Below, piece after piece: positions 33,586-41,938 of a DNA stretch of 64,000 nt (its first letter is position 1; every line of letters begins with the position of its first letter). The notes under the pieces were generated by a model that saw only the letters and a list, made by a program, of their open reading frames with translations, searched no databases and was not told the origin of the DNA. Origin of the DNA: Dactylosporangium sp. AC04546 (lineage in GTDB: Bacteria > Actinomycetota > Actinomycetes > Mycobacteriales > Micromonosporaceae); assembly GCF_022095675.1 (NCBI RefSeq), contig NZ_JAHYSG010000033.1, positions 42,004-106,003 of the forward strand, in the 5' to 3' direction. The position numbers were made by a program, and so were the translations under genes.

Positions 33586-34443
33586 ATGACCGACCCGACG
33601 ACGCAGGTGTTCAGTCAGCAGCGGGAGCTGCTGTTCTCGGTGGTCTACAACATCCTCGGCACCGTCGCCGACACCGAGGACGTCCTGCAGGAGACCTGGC
33701 TGGCCTGGAGCGGGCGCCAGCAGGGCGCCGAGCCCGTCGAGAACCCCCGCGCCTATTTGGTGCGCGTCGCCGTCAACCGGGCCCTCGCCCAGCAGGCGGT
33801 GATCAGCCGGCGGCGCGAGACCTACGTCGGGCCGTGGCTGCCCGAGCCGATCGTGCGGCCCCTCGAGGAGCATGACACGGAGTCGGTGTCGATGGCGATG
33901 CTCGTGGTGCTGGAGACGCTCACGCCGCTCGAGCGTGCGGTGTTCGTGCTGCACGAGGTGTTCGGGTACGCCCACACCGAGATCGGCGACATCCTCGGGC
34001 GCAGCGCCGCGGCCGTCCGGCAGGTGGCGCACCGGGCGCGGGAGCACGTGCACGCGCGGCGGCCCCGGTTCGAGCCCGACCCGCGGGTGCAGCGGGAGGC
34101 GACCGAGCGGTTCCTCGCGGCGGCGCTCGGCGGTGACCTCGACGCGCTGATGGAGATCCTGGCGCCCGACGTGACGCTGTGGGGCGACGGCGCCGGCAAC
34201 GCGGGCGGCGTGCGGCCGATGCAGGGGCGGGACAAGGTCGCCAGGCTGCTCGCGGCGCTCGCGGGGAGGTCGGGCGAGGGGCTCGACGTGCGGTACCGCA
34301 GCGTCAACGGCGAACCGTCGGCCCTGCTGGTCACCGGCGGCGTGCCCTTCGCCGTGGTCACCCTCGACCTCACGCCTGACGGCCGGCAGGTCAGCGGCAT
34401 CTACGTCGTCGCCAACCCCGACAAACTCACCCACGTCGACTAG
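33586..34443 (+). CDS. ECF41-family RNA polymerase sigma factor (SigJ-like)
   Basis: The 285-residue protein has sigma regions 2 and 4 (LLFSVVYNILGTVADTEDVLQETWLAW; LTPLERAVFVLHEVFGYAHTEIGDILGRS) and a C-terminal SnoaL-like extension. The linker motif WLPEP and the C-terminal motif NPDKL are hallmarks of ECF41, whose extension controls the sigma activity in place of a separate anti-sigma factor. AGGAGG precedes ATG 33586. ECF41 genes usually neighbour a carboxymuconolactone-decarboxylase or oxidoreductase gene; here the next gene is an MMPL transporter. Confidence 0.93.
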   Translation: MTDPTTQVFSQQRELLFSVVYNILGTVADTEDVLQETWLAWSGRQQGAEPVENPRAYLVRVAVNRALAQQAVISRRRETYVGPWLPEPIVRPLEEHDTESVSMAMLVVLETLTPLERAVFVLHEVFGYAHTEIGDILGRSAAAVRQVAHRAREHVHARRPRFEPDPRVQREATERFLAAALGGDLDALMEILAPDVTLWGDGAGNAGGVRPMQGRDKVARLLAALAGRSGEGLDVRYRSVNGEPSALLVTGGVPFAVVTLDLTPDGRQVSGIYVVANPDKLTHVD

Positions 34444-34452
34444 GAGCCATCG

Positions 34453-36531
34453 ATGCGCATCGCGAAATGGATCGTCGTCGCCGTCTGGCTCGTCGTGCTG
34501 GTGCCGGCGCTGCTGCTCGCCGGCCGGCTCGGCGACGTCGAGGAGAACGACAACGCGGCGTGGCTGCCCGGCAACGCCGAGTCGACCGCGGTGGTCGAGC
34601 GGGCCGCCCGGTTCCAGCCCGGCGACACCGTGCCCGCCATCGTCATCTACGACCGGCCCGGCGGCGTGACCGACGCCGATCTGGCCAAGGCCCGCGCCGA
34701 CGCCGACGCGTTCACCCGCCTCGACGGTGTCGTCGGCCGGCCGCAGGGGCCGGTCAGGTCGGACGACGGCGAGGCCATCCAGACCGTCGTGCAGGTCCAC
34801 AAGGACAGCGAGGGGTGGGCCGGCATCGGCCGGATCGTCGACGCGATCACGGCCGTCGGCCGGGCGGACGCGAACGGCCTCGGGTTCCACGTCACGGGTC
34901 CGGCCGGCCAGGCGTCCGACTCGATCAAGGCGTTCAGCGGGGGCGGCGGCCTCACGATGATCACCGCGCTGGTGGTCGTGGTGATCCTGCTGCTCACCTA
35001 CCGCAGCCCGATCCTCCCGCTGCTGCCGCTGCTCACCGCCGGCGTCGCGCTGGTGACGTCGGAGGCGGTGATCTACCTGCTGGCCGAGCACGCCGGGCTG
35101 ACCGTGAACACGCAGACGAGCTTCATCCTGACGGTGCTGGTCTTCGGCGCCGCCACGGACTACGCGATGCTGCTCATCTCCCGGTATCGCGAGGAGTTGC
35201 GCGTCCACGCGGACCGCCACGAGGCGATGGCCAAGGCGCTGCGCCGCAGCGGGCCGGCGATCGTCGCCAGCGCCGCGACCGTCGCGGTGAGCCTGCTGCT
35301 GCTCATGCTGGCCACTCTGAACTCCACCCAGGGCCTCGGCCCGGCCTGCGCGATCGGCATCCTGGTCGGGCTGCTCGCCATGGTCACCCTGATGCCGGCC
35401 CTGCTGGTCATCTGCGGCCGGTGGATCTTCTGGCCGGCCAGGGCGGGGGTCGGGTCGGAGAGCGGCGGCGGACGAATCTGGGCCCGGGTCGGCGCCGCCA
35501 TCGAACGCCGGCCGCGGGCCGTGTGGATCGGCACCGCGCTCGTTCTCGGCGCCATGGCGCTCGGCGTGCCGGCGCTCAAGGCCGACGGCCTGTCGGTCGC
35601 CGACCAGTTCACCGGCAAGCCGCCGACGGTCGTGGGGGAGGAGATCCAGGCCCGGCACTTCCCGGCCGGTTCGGGCGACCCGGTCTACGTCGTCGCGGAC
35701 GCCGCCGCGGCGGAGCAGGTGCGCTCCGCGCTGTCGGCCGTGCCCGGGATCGCCGGCGTGGCGCCGCCGCTGGTCAAGGACGGCGAGGCGCTGCTGCTCG
35801 CCGAGCTGACGGACGATCCCAGCAGTACCGCGGCGATGGACGCCGTCGAACGGGCCCGCGCCGCCGTGCACCGGATCGCCGGGGCGGACGCGCAGGTCGG
35901 CGGCACCACGGCCGTCATGCTCGACACGCGGCTCGCGGCCGCGCGGGACTCGCGCGTCATCATCCCGATGGTCCTGGTGGTGGTGTTCGGCATCCTCGCG
36001 CTGCTGCTGCGGGCGGTCGTCGCCCCGCTGCTGCTCATGGCGACGGTGGTCCTGTCGTTCGCGGCCGCCCTCGGCGTCAGCGGTCTGGTGTTCACGCACG
36101 TGTTCCACTTCGGCGGGGCGGAGGCGTCGTTCCCGCTGCTGACGTTCGTGTTCCTGGTCGCGCTGGGCATCGACTACAACATCTTCCTGGTGACCCGGGT
36201 GCGCGAGGAGGCGGTGCGGCACGGCACCCGCCGCGGCGCGCTGACCGGCCTGTCGGCGACGGGCGGCGTCATCACGTCGGCCGGGCTGGTCCTCGCCGGC
36301 ACGTTCGCGGCGATGGGGTCGCTGCCCCTGGTCTTCGCGGCGGAGCTCGGCTTCGCGGTGGCGTTCGGCGTCCTGCTGGACACCCTCGTGGTCCGCTCGG
36401 TCCTCGTCACCGCCCTGACCCTGGACGTGGACCGCTGGATGTGGTGGCCCGCGAGGCTGCCGTCACCGGGTGAGGTAGGCGAGCACCGCGAGGACGCGGC
36501 GGTGGGTGTCGTCGGAGTCCACCAGGCCTAG
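34453..36531 (+). CDS. MMPL-family RND transporter
   Basis: The 692-residue protein has the two-fold MMPL layout. After an N-terminal helix comes an extracytoplasmic domain (about 30-165), six helices with the functional GAATDYAMLLISRYREEL motif near 230, a second external domain (about 370-500), and six helices with ALGIDYNIFLVTRVREE near 573. It exports lipids or hydrophobic compounds by proton motive force. It begins 9 bp after the ECF41 gene, so it is probably a direct target. Its last 23 residues (after MWWPARL) overlap the convergent response-regulator gene by 69 bp, hinting at loss of an earlier stop codon. Confidence 0.92.
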   Translation: MRIAKWIVVAVWLVVLVPALLLAGRLGDVEENDNAAWLPGNAESTAVVERAARFQPGDTVPAIVIYDRPGGVTDADLAKARADADAFTRLDGVVGRPQGPVRSDDGEAIQTVVQVHKDSEGWAGIGRIVDAITAVGRADANGLGFHVTGPAGQASDSIKAFSGGGGLTMITALVVVVILLLTYRSPILPLLPLLTAGVALVTSEAVIYLLAEHAGLTVNTQTSFILTVLVFGAATDYAMLLISRYREELRVHADRHEAMAKALRRSGPAIVASAATVAVSLLLLMLATLNSTQGLGPACAIGILVGLLAMVTLMPALLVICGRWIFWPARAGVGSESGGGRIWARVGAAIERRPRAVWIGTALVLGAMALGVPALKADGLSVADQFTGKPPTVVGEEIQARHFPAGSGDPVYVVADAAAAEQVRSALSAVPGIAGVAPPLVKDGEALLLAELTDDPSSTAAMDAVERARAAVHRIAGADAQVGGTTAVMLDTRLAAARDSRVIIPMVLVVVFGILALLLRAVVAPLLLMATVVLSFAAALGVSGLVFTHVFHFGGAEASFPLLTFVFLVALGIDYNIFLVTRVREEAVRHGTRRGALTGLSATGGVITSAGLVLAGTFAAMGSLPLVFAAELGFAVAFGVLLDTLVVRSVLVTALTLDVDRWMWWPARLPSPGEVGEHREDAAVGVVGVHQA

Positions 36532-37089
36532 CTTCTGGAAGATGGCCCGCATGTGGGTCTCGACGGTCCGCTCGGTCACGACGAGCCGCGTGGCGAGCGC
36601 CGCGTTCGACCAGCCCTCGGCCACCAGGCCGAGCACCTCCCGCTCGCGGGCGGTGAGCGCGGCGAGCCCGTCGTCGCGCAGCAGCGCCCCCACCAGCGCC
36701 GGGTCGAGCGCGGAACCGCCCGCGCCGACCCGGCGCACCGCGTCGAGGAAGTCGTCGACGTGCAGGACCCGGTCCTTGAGCAGGTAGCCGAACGCACCCG
36801 TCGGCACCAGCTCCACCGGGTGCTGGCGCACCACGTGCTGCGACAGCAGCAGGATCGGCAGCGCCGGGTGCTCCGCCCGCAGCTGCCGGGCGGCCCGGGC
36901 GCCGTCGTCGGTCATCTGCGGCGGCATCCGCACGTCGACCACGATGAGGTCGGGCCGCTCCCGCCGCACGGCGTCGACGAGCGCGTCGGCGTCGCCGACC
37001 GCGGCGGCGATCTCGTGGCCCGCCTCGGACAGCAGCCGGGTGAGGCCCTCGCGGAACAGCACCGAGTCCTCGGCGACGACGACGCGCAC
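36463..37089 (-). CDS. NarL/LuxR-family response regulator
   Basis: The 208-residue protein has a receiver domain (VVAEDSVLFREGL, phospho-acceptor Asp in LIVVDVRMPP) and a C-terminal LuxR HTH (LTAREREVLGLVAEGWSNAALATRLVVTERTVETHM). GTG 37089 starts 2 bp after the kinase stop. It is the output partner of that kinase. Confidence 0.93.
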   Translation of the reverse strand: MRVVVAEDSVLFREGLTRLLSEAGHEIAAAVGDADALVDAVRRERPDLIVVDVRMPPQMTDDGARAARQLRAEHPALPILLLSQHVVRQHPVELVPTGAFGYLLKDRVLHVDDFLDAVRRVGAGGSALDPALVGALLRDDGLAALTAREREVLGLVAEGWSNAALATRLVVTERTVETHMRAIFQKLGLVDSDDTHRRVLAVLAYLTR

Positions 37090-37091
37090 GA

Positions 37092-39044
37092 CTACACCAC
37101 CGCCCGCACGACCGTGCCGGCCCCGGCCGGGCTGACGATCTCGATCCGGCCGCCGAGCGCCGCGACCCGGTCGCCGAGCGCGGTCAGCCCGAACCCGGCG
37201 ACCGCCCCGCCCCGCCCGTCGTCGCCCACCTCGACGTGCAGCCGCGCGGCGACCGCCCGGACCGTCACCCCGATCCGGGTCGCCCCGGCGTGCTTGAGCG
37301 CGTTGGCGAGGCACTCGGCGATCACGTAGTACGCCGTGGTGGCGGCCGCCTCGGAGACGTCCGCGTCGTCGACCCGCACGTCGACCGGGACGGGGGAGTC
37401 GCGCACCAGGTCGCCGACCGCGGCGGCCAGGCCCTCGTCGAGCCGGCTGGGCCGCATGCCGTGGGCGATGCGGCGCAGCTCGGCGACGGTCGCCTCCAGA
37501 CCGGCGACCGCCGCGTCGAGCTCGGCGTGGACCGGCCCGTCCGGCGCGAGGGTCCGCTGTACCGACCGCAGCCGCATGCCGACCGCGAGGATCCGCTGCT
37601 GCGCGCCGTCGTGCAGGTCGCGTTCGAGCCGCTGCCGCTCCTCGGCGACCGCCGCCACGAGCCGCGCCCGGCTGGTCCGCGCGTCCTGCAACGCCTGCCG
37701 CAGCTCGATCCGCAGCCGGCTCACCTCGATCGGCAGCCGCGCCTCGACCGCGAGCTCCCGGGCCTGCCGCCGCCGGCGCGCGGTCGAGCGGCCCAGCACG
37801 AGCGCCCCGACCTCGGCGTCGCGTGCCGCCAGCGGCAGCAGGTGCTCCGGTGGTACCGGAACCGCCGCACCGGCCAGATCGACGTAACCGTCGGCGCCGG
37901 GCAGCCGCAGCAGCACCCGCAGCGCCGGGTCGCCGAGGCCGGCCCGCAGCGCGGCCTCCACCTCCTCCGGCTGGGCCCGCCCGTCGCGGACCGCGCCGAC
38001 GAACCGCCGGATCGAGGCCACCATCACGGTCCGCTCCCGGTCGAGCAGCCGCCCGGCGGCGCCGTGCACCCGCCGGTGCAGCGGCAGCAGCGCCAGGGCG
38101 GTGACGAACGCGGCCGCCGTGATGCCGACCCGGTCGTCGGCCCGCGCGCTCACCTGCGCGACACCGAGCACCACGAGCGCGAACACCCCGGCCGACACGA
38201 GCGACGTGACGAGCCAGGACACCGTCCCGCTCAGCAGCCGGTCGACGTCGAGCAGGTCGTGGCGCAGGATCGCGATCGCGACGGCCGCCGGCACGAACAG
38301 CACCATCGCGGCGAGGAAGCCGGTGTACGCCACCTCGACCGGGACGCCGGCGAACTCGGCCACCCACCCCGCGGCGAGCAGCACGGGCACGGACATCGCG
38401 CCGAGCATCAGCCACCGCAGCTGCACGCGGGTGAGGTCGTCGCCGCCGCGGTACCGCGTGACGAGCGCGGCCACCGCCGCGCCCAGCACCGCCAGCAGCA
38501 CCAGCCCGGCCACGACGTCGAGCACCCGGAACGCCGCGATGCCCAGCGGCAGCGGCGTGGTGCCGGGCAGCGGCCCGCCGCGGTCGGAGTACCCCAGCGG
38601 CTCCAGGCCGATGACGGCGACCACGAGCGCCGCCGCCCCGAGGAACGCCCACGGCACCGCCCGCCAGCGCCGCCCGGGCAGCAGCCCGGTGGGGAACACC
38701 AGGCACAGCCCCACGAACCCGGCGAAGTTGAAGACCCAGCCCCCGGCGCCGAGCAGCGCGCCGACATGCGCCCCGGGCAGCGGGTGCGCCGTCGCGTAGG
38801 ACGCGCCCCAGTCCTCCAGGGCCCACGTGAGCGCCGGCGCGGCACCGAGCCCGGCGAGCGCCGGCCCGGCCGGGCTCTGCGGCCGCCGCCACCCCACCAG
38901 CAGCCCGAGCAGGACCGTCGGCGACAGCGCGACGAGCGCCTGCGCCGCCGCGCCGGCCGGCGAGACGGCGAACAGCAGGACCACGCCCGCGGCGTACGCG
39001 AGCACGGCCACCGCGAGCCAGCGCCGGACGGTCACGGCGACCAT
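37092..39044 (-). CDS. Sensor histidine kinase (HisKA_3) with multi-helix N-terminus
   Basis: The 650-residue protein has about eight membrane helices in the first 350 residues, without a sizeable outer domain. A GAF-like region follows, then the phospho-acceptor EERQRLERDLHDGAQQRILAVG (His near 500) and HATPase motifs NALKHAGATRIG and GFGLTALGDRVAALGG. ATG 39044 is preferred over longer frames because the first helix starts nine residues later. The input signal is probably membrane-associated; no target transporter lies beside it. Confidence 0.9.
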   Translation of the reverse strand: MVAVTVRRWLAVAVLAYAAGVVLLFAVSPAGAAAQALVALSPTVLLGLLVGWRRPQSPAGPALAGLGAAPALTWALEDWGASYATAHPLPGAHVGALLGAGGWVFNFAGFVGLCLVFPTGLLPGRRWRAVPWAFLGAAALVVAVIGLEPLGYSDRGGPLPGTTPLPLGIAAFRVLDVVAGLVLLAVLGAAVAALVTRYRGGDDLTRVQLRWLMLGAMSVPVLLAAGWVAEFAGVPVEVAYTGFLAAMVLFVPAAVAIAILRHDLLDVDRLLSGTVSWLVTSLVSAGVFALVVLGVAQVSARADDRVGITAAAFVTALALLPLHRRVHGAAGRLLDRERTVMVASIRRFVGAVRDGRAQPEEVEAALRAGLGDPALRVLLRLPGADGYVDLAGAAVPVPPEHLLPLAARDAEVGALVLGRSTARRRRQARELAVEARLPIEVSRLRIELRQALQDARTSRARLVAAVAEERQRLERDLHDGAQQRILAVGMRLRSVQRTLAPDGPVHAELDAAVAGLEATVAELRRIAHGMRPSRLDEGLAAAVGDLVRDSPVPVDVRVDDADVSEAAATTAYYVIAECLANALKHAGATRIGVTVRAVAARLHVEVGDDGRGGAVAGFGLTALGDRVAALGGRIEIVSPAGAGTVVRAVV

Positions 39045-39147
39045 GCTGCCGTACCGCACCCGCCGCACGCATCCGTGCCAGCACACAGACGCAGGACCGG
39101 CGCTGGCACGGATGGCGGGCGGCCGCGCGGCCACCACGCTGTACACC

Positions 39148-39465
39148 ATGGAACTCATCGTCATGCTGCTCGTGCCGTTCCCGGTCGGCCTGCTCGTCCG
39201 CAACCGGCCGGCGGCCTTCGTCACGTACGTCGCCGTGCACGGCTTCGTGTTCACGGCCCAGACCCTGAACCTGCTCGTCGAGTGGGTGGGCGGCTCGACC
39301 GAGGCGTTCGGCGCGTACCCGGACGCGTCGGACACGGAGCTGCTCGCCTACCTCGTGGTGAACGCGGTGATCTTCGCCGCCGGGCTCGGCCTGGTCTGGC
39401 TGGGCAGCCGCCTGGGCGCCCGCCGCCGCGCACGGGCCGCCGCCCCGGTGGCCCTGGACTCGTAG
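39148..39465 (+). CDS. Small three-helix membrane protein, function unknown
   Basis: The 105-residue protein has three hydrophobic helices (ELIVMLLVPFPVGLLV, FVTYVAVHGFVFTAQTLNLL, LVVNAVIFAAGLGLVWLG) and a basic C-terminus (ARRRARA). ATG 39148 gives the first helix at once. I do not recognise the family. Confidence 0.65.
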   Translation: MELIVMLLVPFPVGLLVRNRPAAFVTYVAVHGFVFTAQTLNLLVEWVGGSTEAFGAYPDASDTELLAYLVVNAVIFAAGLGLVWLGSRLGARRRARAAAPVALDS

Positions 39466-39487
39466 GCCCCGGGTCAGGCCGCCCGTG

Positions 39488-39597
39488 TCAGCCGGCCTCG
39501 AGCAGGGGCTGCCCGTGCCCGAAGCACGTGATCGAGGCGCCGAGCCCGGTCAGCCGCCGCATCGACGCCGCCGTGCGCTCCGGGTCGACGTTGAACA
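39488..39597 (-). pseudogene. C-terminal remnant of a metallo-beta-lactamase-fold gene
   Basis: On the minus strand the last 36 codons before the TGA at 39490-39488 read VFNVDPERTAASMRRLTGLG and CFGHGQPLLEAG, the standard end of small MBL hydrolases, including the terminal His (FGHG). Nothing of the catalytic HxHxDH region is present upstream, where a palindrome and another gene begin. The fragment is 5'-truncated. Confidence 0.7.
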
Positions 39598-39607
39598 CAC
39601 CCACCAC

Positions 39608-39643
39608 TGCTGCGCTGTGGGCGGATCCGCTCACAGCGCAGCA
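39608..39643. terminator. 36-bp near-perfect palindrome
   Basis: TGCTGCGCTGTG and its complement CACAGCGCAGCA flank GCGGATCCGC; only the pair at 39620/39631 is not Watson-Crick, and in RNA it is a G-U wobble. The palindrome lies 14 bp beyond the stop of the minus-strand DUF3592 gene and can act as a strong terminator in either direction, or extrude as a cruciform. Confidence 0.75.
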
Positions 39644-39656
39644 CCTGCCACGAAGG

Positions 39657-40319
39657 TCAGCGGCGCCGGCGCTTGTGCGGGTGGCGGCGGTTGCGGGCGG
39701 CCGGGAGCGCCGGGCGTTCCCGCGGTGCGGGGGCGGACGGTGGGCGGCCCAGGAACATGCACACCACGACGAGCGTGACGTACAGGGCCGGTACCACCGC
39801 CCACCACACGCGGGCGTCCGCGACCTCCCGCGGCAGGCGCGGGGCGACCAGGCCGCCCGGGTCGTGCACGACCTCGACGCGGTCGCCGACCGCGCCCTCG
39901 CCCGACGGCCAGCCCTCCAGGAGGCCCTCGATCGGGCGGCCGGCGCCGTCGGTCAGGCGGTAGTAGACGTGGCGGACCTTCTGCTGCGGGCCCACCTGTA
40001 CCTCGGTGACCGTGGCCGTCGTCCGTTCGCCGCGGGTGGCGAGCACCGCCGACCACAGCACGGCCGGGACGAGGAACTGCAGGACCGCCGAGAGCAGGAA
40101 CGCGAGGAAGCGCAGGCCGTACCGGTCGCCGACCGACGGCAGCAGGACCGCCGACAGGATGAACGTGCCCACCCACAGCACGGCGCCGATGGCGATCGAG
40201 TGGCCGGTGCTGATCCCGGCCAGGCGGGTGAGGACCGCGAGCACGGCCGCGGCGGTGAACACCCCGAGGAACACCGCGGCGGCCCTGGTCAGCAGGCCGT
40301 GCCGGCGCAGGAACCCCAT
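39657..40319 (-). CDS. DUF3592-like membrane protein
   Basis: The 220-residue protein has three N-terminal membrane segments. A beta-rich segment of about 75 residues (ERTTATVTEVQVGPQQKVRHVYYRLTD, VGDRVEVVHDPGG) is characteristic of DUF3592 domains. A final membrane helix (WWAVVPALYVTLVVVCMFLG) and a very basic tail (NRRHPHKRRRR) follow. The role is unknown. It is divergent from the DUF1963 gene, 30 bp away. Confidence 0.78.
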   Translation of the reverse strand: MGFLRRHGLLTRAAAVFLGVFTAAAVLAVLTRLAGISTGHSIAIGAVLWVGTFILSAVLLPSVGDRYGLRFLAFLLSAVLQFLVPAVLWSAVLATRGERTTATVTEVQVGPQQKVRHVYYRLTDGAGRPIEGLLEGWPSGEGAVGDRVEVVHDPGGLVAPRLPREVADARVWWAVVPALYVTLVVVCMFLGRPPSAPAPRERPALPAARNRRHPHKRRRR

Positions 40320-40349
40320 ACCGGCACGGTACGGCGTGGCGTCAATATC

Positions 40350-41177
40350 ATGGCCGGGGTGCACACCGATGACGAACTGGCCGCCCTCGCCCGCGAGCAC
40401 CTGCCCGCCGACGTCGCCGAGCGGTGGCTGGCGCTGTGCCGGCCGGCCGTGGGGCTCGTCCCGCTGCCGGTCGGCGACGTGCTGACCACCGTGGCCGGGC
40501 ACCTCGGCGGGGAGCCGGCGCTGCCCGACGACGTGCCGTGGCCGGTGACCGGCGACGGGCGGCCGCTGTACCACCTGGCCACCATCGACTGCGAGGCGGC
40601 GGGCCTGCCGGCGCAGGGCCGGCTGGTGTTCTTCGTCGACGAGGCACTGTTCGAGTACGACGTGGCCGACACGGACGACTTGGACGACGACGAGGACGAG
40701 CCGCCCGCGCCCGACGCGGCCCGGCTCGTGCACGTGCCGGGCGGGACGCCGGTCCGGCCCCGCGCCACCCCGGCGCGCGGCTACGCCTACGGGCGGACCC
40801 GGCTCGGCGCGCGGCCCTGCGCCACCGCCCCGGCCGCCGACCACCCCCTCGTCCGCCGCGAGTTCGGCGACGCGGTGACCGCGCCCGGCCACCCGCTCAA
40901 CGCTCTCGGGTTCGCCCGGGCCCTGGCCGCCCGGGAGCCCGAGCACCGCGTCGGCGGCCACCCGAGCGCGCTTCGCCGGTCGGTGGCGTACGACGTCGCC
41001 GGCGACCCCCTCGACTGGGAGCAGCTGGCCCAGTTCGACCGCAGCGACGCCGACATCGCCTGGCACGGCGACGACGGCGTGCTCCTGCACTGGCTCATGC
41101 GCGCCGACGACCTGGCGGCCGCCCGGTTCGACCGCGCGGTGTTCACCCTCCGCCGCCCGTACCGGAACGTCGGGTGA
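40350..41177 (+). CDS. DUF1963 (YwqG-like) protein
   Basis: The 275-residue protein shows the DUF1963 pattern: HLGGEPALPDDVPWPV, PLYHLATIDCEAAGLP, GRLVFFVDE, an acidic insert (DTDDLDDDEDE), HPLNALGFARAL and DWEQLAQFDRSD. It has no signal or membrane segment. The function of the family is unknown. GTG 40359 is an alternative start. It is GTGA-coupled to a phosphotransferase gene. Confidence 0.8.
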   Translation: MAGVHTDDELAALAREHLPADVAERWLALCRPAVGLVPLPVGDVLTTVAGHLGGEPALPDDVPWPVTGDGRPLYHLATIDCEAAGLPAQGRLVFFVDEALFEYDVADTDDLDDDEDEPPAPDAARLVHVPGGTPVRPRATPARGYAYGRTRLGARPCATAPAADHPLVRREFGDAVTAPGHPLNALGFARALAAREPEHRVGGHPSALRRSVAYDVAGDPLDWEQLAQFDRSDADIAWHGDDGVLLHWLMRADDLAAARFDRAVFTLRRPYRNVG

Positions 41178-41938
41178 GCGCCCGCTCGCGCGCGGCGCAG
41201 GCGCTGCGGGACCATGCCCCCGAGCTGGCCGGCGTGCCGGTCACCGACCTGGGCAGCGGCCTGGACAACACCGCCTTCCTCGCCGGTGACCTGGTCCTGC
41301 GCGTCACCGACCACGACACGGTCGTGCGGGAGGCCGCCCTGCTGGGCCTGGTCGCGCCGGCCGTCTGCCTGCCGGTCCCCGCGGTGCGCTTCGCCGACCC
41401 GGCCCGCGGCGTCCTGGCCTATCCGCTGCTGCCGGGCCGGCCCCTGCTCGGGCGGCCCGCACCGGACGGGCTGGCGCGGCGGCTGGGGCGGTTCCTGGGC
41501 GAGCTGCACGCGATCGAGACGACCGTGGTCCCCGTGGACGGCGCCGACCCCCGCGAGTGGCTGGCCGACCTCGAAGGGCCGGCCGAGCTGCTCGCAGTAC
41601 TGCTGGGAGATGTCCCCGAACCAGCGCGACGGCTGGTGCTCGCGCATGCCGACCTCGGTGCGGAGCACCTCCTGGAGCGCGACGGGGCGGTCACGGGCGT
41701 CATCGACTGGACCGACGCGGCCGTCACCGACCCGGCGCTGGACTTCGCGCGGCTCTACCGCGACTTCGGGCCGGCGTTCCTCGCCGACACGCTCGACGCG
41801 TACGGCGGCGAGCCGCCCGCGCCCGAGCGGGTCACGTTCTTCGCGCGGTGCGCGGCGCTGGAGGACCTCGCCTTCGGCGGCGAGCACGCGCGGGCCGCTG
41901 AGCGCAGCCTCGCGTGGCTGTTCCCGCAGTCACGCTGA
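41174..41938 (+). CDS. Aminoglycoside phosphotransferase (APH)-family protein
   Basis: The 254-residue protein has an APH/choline-kinase-like fold: GSGLDNTAFLAGDLVLRVTD as nucleotide loop, LVLAHADLGAEHLL as catalytic loop with the Asp base, and VIDWTDAAVTDPALDFARLY as the metal-binding Asp motif. The Asn usually found in the catalytic loop is His here. The substrate is unknown; most chromosomal members are not resistance enzymes. Confidence 0.82.
   Translation: MSARSRAAQALRDHAPELAGVPVTDLGSGLDNTAFLAGDLVLRVTDHDTVVREAALLGLVAPAVCLPVPAVRFADPARGVLAYPLLPGRPLLGRPAPDGLARRLGRFLGELHAIETTVVPVDGADPREWLADLEGPAELLAVLLGDVPEPARRLVLAHADLGAEHLLERDGAVTGVIDWTDAAVTDPALDFARLYRDFGPAFLADTLDAYGGEPPAPERVTFFARCAALEDLAFGGEHARAAERSLAWLFPQSR

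Noticed and set aside
37236..40349. Plus-strand open frame of more than 1000 codons opposite the sensor kinase
   Set aside because: Its translation is Arg/Pro/Gly-rich antisense of the kinase and DUF3592 genes; only the end from 40350 is a real gene.
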